Source: Labilithrix sp. (GTDB lineage Bacteria; Myxococcota_A; Polyangia; Polyangiales; Polyangiaceae). Taken from it: 58,279 nt of DNA. The stretch lies in the NCBI GenBank assembly GCA_028287065.1, contig JAQBQJ010000128.1:1-58279 (forward strand), written 5' to 3'. Positions 8,813-17,397 of this stretch are shown here, one piece after another. The position numbers and the translations under genes are program-made. Positions within the stretch are counted from its first letter, which is position 1. Each line of letters begins with the position of its first letter. The notes under the pieces were generated by a model. It worked only from the letters and a program-made list of their open reading frames with translations, made no database searches and had not been told where the DNA came from.

Positions 8813-10942
8813 ATGCGCAATCGAACAGCCGTGAGCGCCTGGCCGATCGCCGTCGCAGCCATCGTCGCGCTCGCGCTCGCCGCGTGCTCGTTCATCGCGG
8901 ACCTCGACACGCTGAGCGGCGGCGGCGACGGCGACGGCGGCAGCACCGAGGTGGGCACCGAGCTGAAGTTCTTTGCGGTCGGCGGTACGGCGCGTGGGCT
9001 CGAAGGGGCGACGGTCACGCTGGCCGTGAACGGGAACGACTTCGTCGCGGTCGCTGGCGACGGCCCCTTCGCGTTCCCGCAACCGTTCGCACCTGGAGCC
9101 GTCTACATCGCGACCGTGCTCCGTCCGCCCGAGGGCCACGCGTGCACCGTGACGAACGGCGAAGGGCATGTCGCGAGCGCCGACGTGACGAACATCGTGG
9201 TCGCGTGCCCTTCGACGAACACGGAGCTCACGAGCTTGAGCCTCTCGACGGGGCCGCTCTCCCCGGCGTTCTCGCGAGCCGTGACGAGCTACGCGGCGCC
9301 GGCCACGCACGTCCCGTTTCGTGGACCTTCGACGATCGGTGTCACCGCGACCACCGCGAGCCCCGGGGCCACGATCACGATCGACGGCGCGCCAGCGGCG
9401 AGCGGCGCGCTGACGCCGACGGCGATCGGCGGCGGCGCGAACACGATCGCGGTCGTCGTCCAGGCGGCTGACGGCGTGACGAAGAAGACGTACGCGGTCG
9501 CCCTCGTCGGCGAGGCTCAGGAGGCGTACGTCAAGGCTTCGAACGCGCGCGCGAACAGCTCGTTTGGTTACAGCATCGCGCTGTCGGCCGACGGGAGCAC
9601 GCTCGCCATCGGCGCACAGAGCGAGACGAGCGCCGCGATCGGCATCGACGGCAACCAGGCGAACACGTCAGCCTCCAACGCCGGGGCGGTCTACGTCTTC
9701 GTGCGGTCCGGGACGACCTGGACCCAGCAGGCCTACATCAAAGCCTCGAACGCCCGCGCGCAGACCTCCTTCGGCTGGAGCGTCGCGCTATCGGCTGACG
9801 GGAGCACGCTCGCCGTCGGCGCGTATCGGGAGACGAGCGCTGCGACGGGTATCGACGGCGACCAAGCGAGCACGTCAGCCGCCAACGCAGGGGCGGCTTA
9901 TCTCTTCACGCGCGCGGGCACGACGTGGAGTCAGCAAGCGTACGTGAAGGCTTCGAACGCGCGCGCGAGCAGCTCGTTTGGTTACAGCGTCACGCTGTCG
10001 GCCGACGGGAGCACGCTCGCCGTCGGCGCCCCCACCGAGTCGAGCGCCGCGGTGGGCATCGCCGGTAACCAGGCGGACACGTCGCTCTCCAACGCCGGGG
10101 CGGTCTACGTCTTCGCGCGCTCCGGGACGACGTGGAGCCAGCAGGCGTACGTCAAAGCCTCGAACACTCGCGCGAATGCGTCTTTCGGCCGTAGCGTCGC
10201 GCTCTCGGGCGACGCGGGCACGCTCGCCGTCGGCGCAAACACTGAGTCGAGCGCCGCGACCGGCATCAACGGCAACCAGGCGGACACATCGGCCTACGCC
10301 TCCGGGGCGGTCTATGTCTTCACGCGCGCGGGCACGTGGAGTCAGCAGGCGTACGTGAAGGCTTCGCACCCGCGGTCGGGGAGCAATTTTGGCCAGAGCG
10401 TCGCGCTGTCCTCCGATGGGGCTACGCTCGCCGTCGGCGCCTACAGCGAGTCGAGCGCCGCGACCGGCATCAACGGCGACGAGACGGACACCTCGGCCGC
10501 CAACGCGGGGGCGGTCTACACCTTCGCCCGGTCCGCGACGACGTGGAGCCAGCAGGCGTACGTCAAAGCTTCGAACTCGCGCAAGGGCTGGTATTTTGGC
10601 TGGAGCGTCGCGCTGTCGTCCGATGGGAACGCGCTCGCCGTCGGGGCCTGGGGTGACGGGAGCAACGCCTCCGGCCTCAACGGAAACCAGGCCGATACCT
10701 CGCTCGAACAAGCGGGCGCCGTCTACGTCTTCACGCGCGCGGGGACGTGGAGCCAGAGCACCTACGCCAAAGCGTCGAACCCGGCGGCGTACAACCTCTT
10801 CGGCTATAGCGTCGCGCTGTCGTCCGACGCCAGCACGCTCGCGGGGGGCGCGTATATGGAGTGGAGCGCCGCCACGGGCATCAACGGCAACCAGAAGGAC
10901 AAGTCCGCGGCCACCGCGGGCGCGGTGTACGTCTTCCACTGA
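8813..10942 (+). CDS. FG-GAP repeat lipoprotein
   Basis: 709 residues. The signal peptide ends at a lipobox with Cys25 (ALAAC), followed by an acidic Gly/Asp linker. Residues ~35-135 form a beta-rich domain. Residues ~140-235 resemble the cadherin-like beta-sandwich often paired with surface repeats in myxobacteria (LTSLSLSTGPLSPAFS opening). From residue 238 to the end there are seven tandem repeats of about 68-69 residues with AYVKASN, FGxSVALSxDG and AGAVYVF blocks, matching integrin-alpha-like FG-GAP blades; seven blades could close one beta-propeller. It is probably surface exposed. The repeats are very similar to each other, which suggests recent duplication. It ends 36 bases before a terminator hairpin. 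Confidence 0.9.
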   Translation: MRNRTAVSAWPIAVAAIVALALAACSFIADLDTLSGGGDGDGGSTEVGTELKFFAVGGTARGLEGATVTLAVNGNDFVAVAGDGPFAFPQPFAPGAVYIATVLRPPEGHACTVTNGEGHVASADVTNIVVACPSTNTELTSLSLSTGPLSPAFSRAVTSYAAPATHVPFRGPSTIGVTATTASPGATITIDGAPAASGALTPTAIGGGANTIAVVVQAADGVTKKTYAVALVGEAQEAYVKASNARANSSFGYSIALSADGSTLAIGAQSETSAAIGIDGNQANTSASNAGAVYVFVRSGTTWTQQAYIKASNARAQTSFGWSVALSADGSTLAVGAYRETSAATGIDGDQASTSAANAGAAYLFTRAGTTWSQQAYVKASNARASSSFGYSVTLSADGSTLAVGAPTESSAAVGIAGNQADTSLSNAGAVYVFARSGTTWSQQAYVKASNTRANASFGRSVALSGDAGTLAVGANTESSAATGINGNQADTSAYASGAVYVFTRAGTWSQQAYVKASHPRSGSNFGQSVALSSDGATLAVGAYSESSAATGINGDETDTSAANAGAVYTFARSATTWSQQAYVKASNSRKGWYFGWSVALSSDGNALAVGAWGDGSNASGLNGNQADTSLEQAGAVYVFTRAGTWSQSTYAKASNPAAYNLFGYSVALSSDASTLAGGAYMEWSAATGINGNQKDKSAATAGAVYVFH
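9524..10939 (+). repeat. Seven tandem ~205-bp coding repeats
   Basis: Each unit encodes one FG-GAP blade beginning AYVKAS. Similarity extends to the DNA level, for example TCGAACGCGCGCG near 9540 and 9955 and AACGGCAACCAGGC in units 4 and 7. Units 1-5 are closest; units 6 and 7 have diverged most. This makes the tract prone to recombination and to short-read assembly collapse. Confidence 0.9.
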
Positions 10943-10978
10943 GTCCGCGCGCTCCAACCGGCGTAGCCGTCCACCGCT

Positions 10979-11005
10979 AATGGACGAGCACGATGCTCGT
11001 CCATT
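10979..11005. terminator. Bidirectional terminator hairpin
   Basis: A perfect 12-bp inverted repeat, AATGGACGAGCA and TGCTCGTCCATT, separated by CGA. It sits between the convergent FG-GAP and AraC genes and touches the last base of the AraC stop codon. The flanking A/T pairs give a short U-tract in either direction. Confidence 0.8.
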
Positions 11006-12039
11006 CAGGTCTGACGACGCCGGAACGCTCCCGGTGGCATTCCGGTCCAGCGCTTGAACGCTCGGCTGAACGTCGCCGCGTCCGAGAATCCGACCCGGTA
11101 GCCGACCTCGGTGAGCGCAATGGTGCGATCGCGCACGAGCCGGCGCGCGATCCGCTCGCGCACGGCGTCGAGGACGTCGGAGAAGCGCGTCCCCTCGTCG
11201 TCGAGGCGGCGCTGCAGCGTCCGTGCGCTCATGTGCAGCGCGGCCGCGAGCGCCTCGGTGCCGACTTCGCCAGGAAGAATGCGCTCGATCCTCGCGGCCA
11301 CGACCTCGGCGAAGGCGCCGGCCCTCGGCGTGCTGGCGAGCGCCGCCGACGCGAGATGCTGGCCCGTCGCGAGAAGCAGTGGATCGGCGCCGGGCAGCTC
11401 GCGATCGGCGACGTCGATCGCGAGCGCGATGCCCGTGTCCTCCGCGCCGAACGTGATCTCGTGCGTGGCGACGGCGGCATAGAGCGGCGCGAGCGCCGGC
11501 GGTCGTGCGCTCGTCATCCACACCCGCAACGGCGTGACTCTCGCCTCGGGGCGGCGGAGATGACCGAGCACGACGGCGAGCACGTACTCGTCGACGTGAT
11601 GCCCGAGCCCGCGCGCATGACCAGCGACGCGCGCCGAGAAGCGAATTTCGCCTGCGTTCGCGTCGTCGACGAGGCGCGCCTCGAGCTGCGGAAAGACGAG
11701 CGGCGCGTAGCGCTCGACGAGTGCGAGCACGTCGCGCGGGGTCCGTGACGCCCGCGCGGCGAGGGTCACCGGATCGTATCTCCGGAGCGGCACCTCGGAC
11801 GGCAGACGCAGGGCGAGATGCGGATCGGCGAGCAGCTCGCTCGAAGCGCGGAGCAGCGCGGCCAGGCCGGACGGCGTCACCGCGAGCTCGTCCGAGGCTC
11901 CGGTCACGTCGTCCGTACCGATCTGCGCGGCGAGCAGCGATGCGTCCGCGCCCTTCGCCGCGACCCAGCGCAACAGCGCCGGCGCGAGCGCCGACGGCGA
12001 GGCGGCTTCTTTCGGCGGCCGTGCCACGCCACGCAGCAT
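11005..12039 (-). CDS. AraC-family transcriptional regulator
   Basis: 344 residues from the ATG at 12039. The N-terminal ~190 residues match the arabinose-binding-like (PF12625 type) domain of the OruR/ArgR subgroup, and residues ~245-340 carry the double HTH with the usual ending GYRVGFSDAATFSRAFKRWTG. A TATGCT box 7 bases before an in-frame GTG at 12027 would instead give a leaderless protein four residues shorter. Regulators of this subgroup often control catabolic or lipid genes, but no neighbour is an obvious target. The nearest divergent gene is the pentapeptide-repeat protein, 99 bases away. Confidence 0.9.
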   Translation of the reverse strand: MLRGVARPPKEAASPSALAPALLRWVAAKGADASLLAAQIGTDDVTGASDELAVTPSGLAALLRASSELLADPHLALRLPSEVPLRRYDPVTLAARASRTPRDVLALVERYAPLVFPQLEARLVDDANAGEIRFSARVAGHARGLGHHVDEYVLAVVLGHLRRPEARVTPLRVWMTSARPPALAPLYAAVATHEITFGAEDTGIALAIDVADRELPGADPLLLATGQHLASAALASTPRAGAFAEVVAARIERILPGEVGTEALAAALHMSARTLQRRLDDEGTRFSDVLDAVRERIARRLVRDRTIALTEVGYRVGFSDAATFSRAFKRWTGMPPGAFRRRQT

Positions 12040-12138
12040 AACCAACGCAGCGCCCGGCGCAGGTTATGGCGCGCTCGGCAAAGAGATCTGGCGAGCATCG
12101 TCATGGTGACCGCGCGCGTTCGCCGTTAGCTTCTACGC

Positions 12139-12948
12139 ATGCCGATCGAGATCCGTCATCACGACGGGCGCGTGCTCTTCGTCTCCGCAAGTGCCGGCGA
12201 CCTTCGCGGCGCGCTCCACGAGGCCATTCGCCGCGGCACGCCGCTCGACGGCGCATCGCTCGAGGGCGTCGACCTGAGCTCCTGCAACCTCGAGAAGGCG
12301 CGTCTCGACGGCGCACGCCTCGCGGGAAGCTCGCTGCGGCACTCGAACGTCGAAGAGGCCTCGCTCCGCGGCGCCGATCTCACGCGCGTGCGCATCGACG
12401 GGTCGAACCTCGAGGAGGCCGTGCTCGAGGGCGCGCTGCTGATCGGCGCGAACCTCCAGGGCTGCAACCTCGAGGAGGCCGATCTCGCGCGCGTCGATCT
12501 CACGGACGCCTGCCTCGACGGCTCGAACCTCGAGGAGGTGAACCTCTCGAACGCGGTGATGGTGCGAGCCACCTTCGCGCGCGCCAACCTCGAGCGCGCC
12601 CGCATGGAGCACGTGAAGGCGCAGGGGGCACGGTTCATCTCCGCGAACCTCGAGAAGGCCGATCTGCGCGCGGCGGACCTGCGCGGCGCGGATGCTTCGA
12701 CGGCGAACCTGGAGAAGGCGAACCTCCGCGGCGCGTCGCTCGTGGGAGCGTCGCTCGGAGGAGCAAACCTCGAGCGTGCCGACCTCCGCGACGCCGATCT
12801 CACCGACGCCGACCTCAGCGAGGCCAATCTCGAGCGGTGCGATCTCTCGGGCGCGCGTCTCGACGGCGCGCGCTTCGACGGTGCGAACATGGACGGCGTA
12901 CGCGGGCTCGACGCAGCGAAGCCGCCGCCGTCGGGACCGTATCGATGA
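12139..12948 (+). CDS. Pentapeptide-repeat protein
   Basis: 269 residues. After a ~30-residue N-terminal beta segment (IEIRHHDGRVLF) almost the whole protein is A(D/N)Lxx repeats, about 40 in register (GADLTRV, GSNLEEA, DADLTDA), which fold as a right-handed quadrilateral beta helix. Such proteins can mimic DNA (MfpA/Qnr gyrase protection) or serve as scaffolds; this one lacks recognisable Qnr loops. There is no signal peptide. The stop overlaps the next gene's start as ATGA, implying translational coupling. Confidence 0.92.
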   Translation: MPIEIRHHDGRVLFVSASAGDLRGALHEAIRRGTPLDGASLEGVDLSSCNLEKARLDGARLAGSSLRHSNVEEASLRGADLTRVRIDGSNLEEAVLEGALLIGANLQGCNLEEADLARVDLTDACLDGSNLEEVNLSNAVMVRATFARANLERARMEHVKAQGARFISANLEKADLRAADLRGADASTANLEKANLRGASLVGASLGGANLERADLRDADLTDADLSEANLERCDLSGARLDGARFDGANMDGVRGLDAAKPPPSGPYR

Positions 12949-13172
12949 CCGGAGCCGCGATGACTACGGAGACACCCGCGCCGGCGCGCGCGTTCCACTG
13001 TCGCTGCGGGGTCGCCTACGTCCCGGCCGCGTTCGCGCGGCTCGAGCCGGTGCGCGTCCTCGACATGGCGGACATCGCTCCGCTGGTCGTGCGCTGGCCC
13101 GAGGACACCGTCGTCGACGTGCGGGCCTGCTCGGGCTGCGCGGCGCCGATCGCGCGCCTCGCGCGGCGGTGA
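12945..13172 (+). CDS. Small Zn-ribbon protein
   Basis: 75 residues, starting inside the stop codon of the pentapeptide-repeat gene (ATGA overlap); an alternative ATG is 15 bases on. Two cysteine pairs (CRCG at ~19-21 and CSGC at ~65-68) could bind one zinc. The middle is hydrophobic beta-like (VRVLDMADIAPLVV). The coupling suggests it acts with the pentapeptide-repeat protein. No family is recognised. It ends nine bases before the convergent sulfatase-like gene. Confidence 0.6.
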   Translation: MTGAAMTTETPAPARAFHCRCGVAYVPAAFARLEPVRVLDMADIAPLVVRWPEDTVVDVRACSGCAAPIARLARR

Positions 13173-13181
13173 TGGCGTTCG

Positions 13182-14504
13182 CTAGTTGTCGTGCTTCGGG
13201 ATCCCGCCGCTCGGGGCCACGTCCGTGATCTGCTTCGACGCGTCCTTGTAGCGGCGGCGCATCTCGTCGGCGAGCTCGGGGCGCTTGCGAATCAGGTCCT
13301 CGCTCTCCTTCGGGTCGGCCTCGAGGTCGTAGAGCGCGAAACGCACGTCGTTCCCGAACGCGATGAGCTTCGTGCGCTCGTGGATGAGCGCGCGGCGTCG
13401 CTCGTTGTATTCGTCCTCGGGCAGGTCGCAGATCACCTCGCGAGGAGCCGCGGTTCCTCCGCGCAGCTCGGACACGAGGCTCGTGCCGCGCAGCGCCGCG
13501 ATCGGCTTCGCTCCGAGGAGCTCGAGGAACGTGGGCGCGAGATCCGCATGCCCGCGTGGGGTGTCGATCACGCGCGGCGTGAGGCCCGGCGCATGCACGA
13601 ACAGCGGAACGCGCACCAGCTCCTCGTAGAGCTCGTGGGCGTGGCGCGTGAGCCCGTGCTCGCCGAACGCCTCGCCGTGGTCGGCCGTGACGATGATCGT
13701 CGTGCGCGCGGCCCACGGCTGCGCGTCGACCCAGTCGAGCAGCTTGCCGATCCAGAGATCGGTGAAGAAGACCTCCTCGTCGTACAGATCGCGCGGGCGC
13801 TTGCCGAAGTGCGGGCTCTCGGTGTGCGTCTTGTACTCGTCGTGCGGGTCCATGTAGTGGAACCACGCGAAGAACGGCGCAGAGCCGGCCTTCGCCGCCG
13901 CGTCCCCGAGCATCTCGATCGCGAGCGGCGTGAGCTTGTCGCTCGTGACGTAGGGATCGGTCTGGTAATCGAACGCGATCCCCTTCACTAGTTGCCAATC
14001 ACGAAAACCGTATTCGAATCCCGATTGCCCTTTACCGAAATAGGCGTGCGCATGTCCGCCCACGCAGGGTATTCCCTCGGTCGCCAGCGAGGAGCACACG
14101 AAGTCCGCAGGAAGCAGGTATTTCGTGAAGAACGAGCCGGTGCGCGCGAGCTCCGACGGATACCGGCCGGTGAGCAGACCCGGGATGCTCTTGGACGTGA
14201 ACGACGACGTCGAATAGGCGCGCGAGTACGCGACCGACTTCGCGTGGAGCGCCGTGAGGCGCGGCGCGATCGGCCGCTCGTACCCGGCCCACGGCATGTC
14301 GGCGCGGAGGCTGTCGATGCTGAGCAGGATGACGTTGGAAGGGGAGGGGGCGGCGTCTGCGGTCTTCGCAGCGGCGTCGGGCGCCATCGTCGTGGTCGCG
14401 GCGGGCGGCGGCACGGGCGCGTCGGCGGCCGGCGGCGGAGTGCGCTTCGAGCAGGCGAGCGAAAGCGCGCACGCCGCGATGGCCGCCCTCGTCAGCTTCG
14501 TCAT
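13182..14504 (-). CDS. Sulfatase-like (alkaline phosphatase superfamily) lipoprotein
   Basis: 440 residues. The ATG at 14504 has a TAGCAA box eight bases upstream and yields a lipobox with Cys18 (LSLAC). The mature enzyme shows the superfamily metal sites: Asp64 in LLSIDSLRAD, and the later TADHGEAFGEHG. At the nucleophile position before the LLTG motif it has Thr103 (SSFTSKSIPGLLTG) instead of the Cys or Ser of CxPxR sulfatases, so formylglycine conversion is not expected. It may be a phosphoesterase, a phosphoethanolamine-transferase-like enzyme or an unusual sulfatase. Location should be periplasmic and membrane-anchored. Confidence 0.85.
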   Translation of the reverse strand: MTKLTRAAIAACALSLACSKRTPPPAADAPVPPPAATTTMAPDAAAKTADAAPSPSNVILLSIDSLRADMPWAGYERPIAPRLTALHAKSVAYSRAYSTSSFTSKSIPGLLTGRYPSELARTGSFFTKYLLPADFVCSSLATEGIPCVGGHAHAYFGKGQSGFEYGFRDWQLVKGIAFDYQTDPYVTSDKLTPLAIEMLGDAAAKAGSAPFFAWFHYMDPHDEYKTHTESPHFGKRPRDLYDEEVFFTDLWIGKLLDWVDAQPWAARTTIIVTADHGEAFGEHGLTRHAHELYEELVRVPLFVHAPGLTPRVIDTPRGHADLAPTFLELLGAKPIAALRGTSLVSELRGGTAAPREVICDLPEDEYNERRRALIHERTKLIAFGNDVRFALYDLEADPKESEDLIRKRPELADEMRRRYKDASKQITDVAPSGGIPKHDN

Positions 14505-14535
14505 CCGCGACGTTGCTAGCACGTTCCGCCCGGAT

Positions 14536-14856
14536 CTAGCGCTCGAGCAGGCCGAGCACCGTGACGATGACGCCGACGAAGCCGAGCAGCGCCATGAGCC
14601 CAGCCGGCATGACCTTGCGCGTCCTCTGGAATCCGGCGCCGAAGCGCGCCGCGAGGGCGAGCGAGACGACGAGCCCTATGACGAGACCGACCGTCCCGCG
14701 CGCGCTCACCTCGTAGCCGGCGACGAGCAAGAGAACGCCGGATACCGTACCTGCGATGAGCGACGCCCGGCTCTTCGCCTTCACGAAGCCCAGGATGCCC
14801 CCGGCGATCGTCAGGACGCCGAAGACGAAGAGATAGAGGCGGACGGCTTCGAGCAT
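14536..14856 (-). CDS. TMEM14/UPF0136-like membrane protein
   Basis: 106 residues with four hydrophobic segments (~5-24, 33-50, 54-70, 86-103) and small-residue packing motifs (GGILGFVKAKS, GTVSGVLLLVAGY, MPAGLMALLG) typical of the TMEM14 family, whose eukaryotic members act in mitochondrial transport while the bacterial function is unclear. It starts 11 bases after the stop of the CvfB-like gene, so it is probably in the same operon. Confidence 0.85.
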   Translation of the reverse strand: MLEAVRLYLFVFGVLTIAGGILGFVKAKSRASLIAGTVSGVLLLVAGYEVSARGTVGLVIGLVVSLALAARFGAGFQRTRKVMPAGLMALLGFVGVIVTVLGLLER

Positions 14857-14867
14857 CGCCCGGCGAT

Positions 14868-15746
14868 CTACCGCACTTGTCCGCCCGCTCCAATCAGCAC
14901 TCGCACGAAGCCCTGCGCGTCGATGTCGATCTTCCGCTCCTTCAGCAGGCGGCCGAGCGCGCGCTTGAAGGCCTTCTTGCTCAGGCCGAACACGTTGCGG
15001 ATCTCCTCGGGGTCGGACTTGTCGCCGATCTTCGGAGCGCCGGGCCTCGACAGCACGGTCAGGATCTTCTGCGCGTCGCCTCCGAGCTCCTCGTGCGCGT
15101 GGCCGCGCAGCGACAGCTCGATCTTCCCGTCGGGAAGCACGTTCGTGATGCGGAAGCGTGCGCCCTCGCCGCGCGAGAGCGAGTGCGGCTCGCTCGCCGG
15201 TACGAGACCGACGAACGCGTTCTCGACGATGACGAAGAGCCCGATGCCGGGCTCGTTCCGCCACGCCTCGCCCGTGACCCACTCGTCGAGCTTCCACTCG
15301 ACCTTCTCCGCGCCGGCGGGTCCGCCGAGCATCTCGCTGATGCGCATCGTGCCTGCGAGCCGTCCCGTCGTGTCGACGTACAGACCGATCGCGTAGCGCT
15401 CGCCGACGCGCATCTCCGTCGTCTGCTCCTTGAAGGGAACGAGCAGCTCCTTCGCGAGGCCCCAATCGACGAACGCGCCGAACTCGGTGAGCTCCGTCAC
15501 CTCGAGGAACGCGACCTGTCCGAGCTCGAGCTTCGCGGTGCGCGTCGTCGCGATCGGCCGTGCCTCGGAGTCGAGGTACAGGAACACGTCGATCTCGTCG
15601 CCCTCCTTCGCGCCGCTCGGGATCTCGCTGCCGATGAGGAGCACGACGTCGTCCTCCGCCTCGCCGATTCCGAGGAAGGCGCCCGGCGTCGCGAACCGAC
15701 GGATCGGCAAGCTCGCGTAGTGACCGAGGAGGTCTTCGAACGACAT
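14868..15746 (-). CDS. cvfB: CvfB-like S1 RNA-binding protein
   Basis: 292 residues, as expected for the CvfB/YitL family: tandem S1-like OB folds (LELGQVAFLEVTELTEFGAFVDWGL at ~70-95 is a classic S1 start) and a C-terminal winged helix (VFGLSKKAFKRALGRLLKE) ending near residue 285. CvfB homologues bind RNA and modulate virulence or stress genes in Gram-positives. Its ATG shares one base with the ribA stop (TGATG), so it is coupled to riboflavin synthesis. The symbol is by family resemblance only. Confidence 0.85.
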   Translation of the reverse strand: MSFEDLLGHYASLPIRRFATPGAFLGIGEAEDDVVLLIGSEIPSGAKEGDEIDVFLYLDSEARPIATTRTAKLELGQVAFLEVTELTEFGAFVDWGLAKELLVPFKEQTTEMRVGERYAIGLYVDTTGRLAGTMRISEMLGGPAGAEKVEWKLDEWVTGEAWRNEPGIGLFVIVENAFVGLVPASEPHSLSRGEGARFRITNVLPDGKIELSLRGHAHEELGGDAQKILTVLSRPGAPKIGDKSDPEEIRNVFGLSKKAFKRALGRLLKERKIDIDAQGFVRVLIGAGGQVR

Positions 15747-16516
15747 CACTCGGCGCTCGGGCCGCCGGCGTCGGGCGCGACGACGACCGGGTCGTCCTGC
15801 TCGGGCACGTGCGGCTTGCCGTCGAAGTCGATGAAGTGCCCGGAGCGATTCGCCTTCGTCTGGAGGTAGAAGCGGTTGTGATCGTTGGCCGGAATGACGT
15901 GCGGGATGCGATCCGTCACCTTGATGCCGTGCTTCTCGAGCTCCGCGACCTTCTTCGGATTGTTCGTGAGCAGACGCACCGACTTGACGGTCAGGCTCGC
16001 GAGCGCATGCGCCGCGATCGCGTAGTCGCGTTCGTCGTCGCGGAAGCCGAGCGCGAGGTTCGCGTCGACGGTGTCGAGGCCGGAGTCCTGGAGCGAGTAC
16101 GCGCGCACCTTGTTGAGGAGACCGATGCCGCGGCCCTCCTGGCGCAGGTAGAGGAGCACGCCGCACGGCTCCGCTGCGATGCGCTCGAGCGCGACGCCGA
16201 GCTGGTCGCGGCAGTCGCAGCGGAGCGACCCGAGGGCGTCGCCCGTCAGGCACTCGGAATGGAGGCGCGTGACGACGTTCTCCGCGCCGAGCACGTCGCC
16301 GTGGACGAGCGCGATGTGCTCCTTCTCATCGCGGTTGTTCCAGAACGCGACAATCCGGAAGCGTCCGAAGCGCGTCGGTAGATCGGCGACGGCCTCGACC
16401 TTCACGCAGATGCTGTGCGAGCCGAAGCCCTCGCAATCGTGCTCCCTGTCACGCTCGACGAGGTCCTCGAGCCGAGGAACCGACGTGAGGCTGGCGGTGC
16501 AAGGCAGGCGAGTCAT
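15746..16516 (-). CDS. ribA: GTP cyclohydrolase II
   Basis: 256 residues. RibA opens GTP to give the first riboflavin intermediate and formate. Zinc ligands Cys89, Cys100 and Cys102 sit in SECLTGDALGSLRCDC, the catalytic/GTP motif RQEGRGIGL at 125-133, and the C-terminal LLTNNPKK at ~185. It is a stand-alone RibA with no RibB domain, preceded by a ~40-residue N-terminal extension. A TAGGCT box lies six bases before the ATG. No FMN riboswitch is seen in the 47 bases between it and the next gene upstream. Confidence 0.95.
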   Translation of the reverse strand: MTRLPCTASLTSVPRLEDLVERDREHDCEGFGSHSICVKVEAVADLPTRFGRFRIVAFWNNRDEKEHIALVHGDVLGAENVVTRLHSECLTGDALGSLRCDCRDQLGVALERIAAEPCGVLLYLRQEGRGIGLLNKVRAYSLQDSGLDTVDANLALGFRDDERDYAIAAHALASLTVKSVRLLTNNPKKVAELEKHGIKVTDRIPHVIPANDHNRFYLQTKANRSGHFIDFDGKPHVPEQDDPVVVAPDAGGPSAE

Positions 16517-16563
16517 GGACCTAGCCTAGCAAACCGCGCGCCTTTCTGCGGCGAGCTGAGCCG

Positions 16564-17337
16564 TCAGACGCCGAGCGGCGCGGCCTTCCAGAGTCCGTGC
16601 AGAGTGCACCATTCGTACGCGACGACGCTGGTGACCCCTTCGGGCAGCGTGAATTTCACGCTGGGCGGCGCGGCATCGGTCGAGTTGAGCTCCCACAGAC
16701 CGACCACCGTGTCCTTGCCGGCGATGTTCGCGCGCAGGTACATCGTCGTGATGTAGTGCACGGGCTGGTTGCCGGCGTCGACTCCGCCTTCCCCGGCGTC
16801 GGGGGAAGCATCCCTCGCGTCGGCGGCGTCGGCCGCGTCGCTCGCGTCGGACGCATCGCCTGCGTCGCCCGCATCGACGTACCCCGCGTCGAGGCCGTTC
16901 TTGCCCATCACGTGCTGGACCAGCGCCGTCACGCGCTTCAGGCCGCCTTCGAGCGAGGTCGTCACGATCGGGACGTGACTGCGGTCCTTGCCGACCATCA
17001 CGCCCGGCGCTTCCTTGGTGAAGACCGGCCCGTACAGGCGCGTCTGCTCGTCTTCGAGCTGGCGCGCGCGGGCTTCCCACATCGGGTTCGGCACCGTGGG
17101 AGGCATTTCTCCCGCGTTCGTCGGCGTCGCGTTGTCCGCCGGCGGGACATACTCGTCGCCATCGGTCGGCGGAGTGCCGGTCCCCGGTATGGGCTTGCGG
17201 TTCTCGAGGTCGGGCGACGTCTCCGTGCAAGCGACGATGGCGCGGCCCAGACCTGCGAGCGCAGCGCTCGCGATGACGGCCGGAACGATCTTCAGTACGG
17301 CACGCCGGTCGATTCGTCGATTTCCGCGGTTCGCCAT
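16564..17337 (-). CDS. Tat-exported desulfoferrodoxin/superoxide reductase-like protein
   Basis: 257 residues. The start gives a twin-arginine leader (RRIDRRAVLK, residues 7-16) with a hydrophobic stretch and Cys37. All five possible ligands of the square-pyramidal Fe centre are present: His121 in SHVPIV, His142 in QHVMGKNG, His194 in VHYITTMYL, and Cys244 and His247 in WCTLHGLW. Family members reduce superoxide to peroxide. Odd: between His142 and His194 there is a ~45-residue Asp/Ala-rich repeat (DAGDAGDASDASDAAD) where the family normally has about five residues. Other family members lack the export signal. It is downstream of a lone HATPase. Confidence 0.8.
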   Translation of the reverse strand: MANRGNRRIDRRAVLKIVPAVIASAALAGLGRAIVACTETSPDLENRKPIPGTGTPPTDGDEYVPPADNATPTNAGEMPPTVPNPMWEARARQLEDEQTRLYGPVFTKEAPGVMVGKDRSHVPIVTTSLEGGLKRVTALVQHVMGKNGLDAGYVDAGDAGDASDASDAADAADARDASPDAGEGGVDAGNQPVHYITTMYLRANIAGKDTVVGLWELNSTDAAPPSVKFTLPEGVTSVVAYEWCTLHGLWKAAPLGV

Positions 17338-17397
17338 GTGACCTACCCCCGCACGAAGCGTAAGCCACACGCGGCCGTTCGTCACTCGCTGCGCGTC

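Noticed and set aside
8813-10942. Integrin-like protein from a eukaryote
   Set aside because: Signal peptide with a bacterial lipobox and the surrounding genes show it is a bacterial surface lipoprotein.
12960-14000. Extended antisense frame past the sulfatase-like gene
   Set aside because: It runs through two clear genes on their own frames and has Arg-rich shadow composition.
16517-16563. FMN riboswitch before ribA
   Set aside because: Only 47 bases separate it from the next gene and they already hold the -10 box; the conserved FMN-aptamer core is absent.
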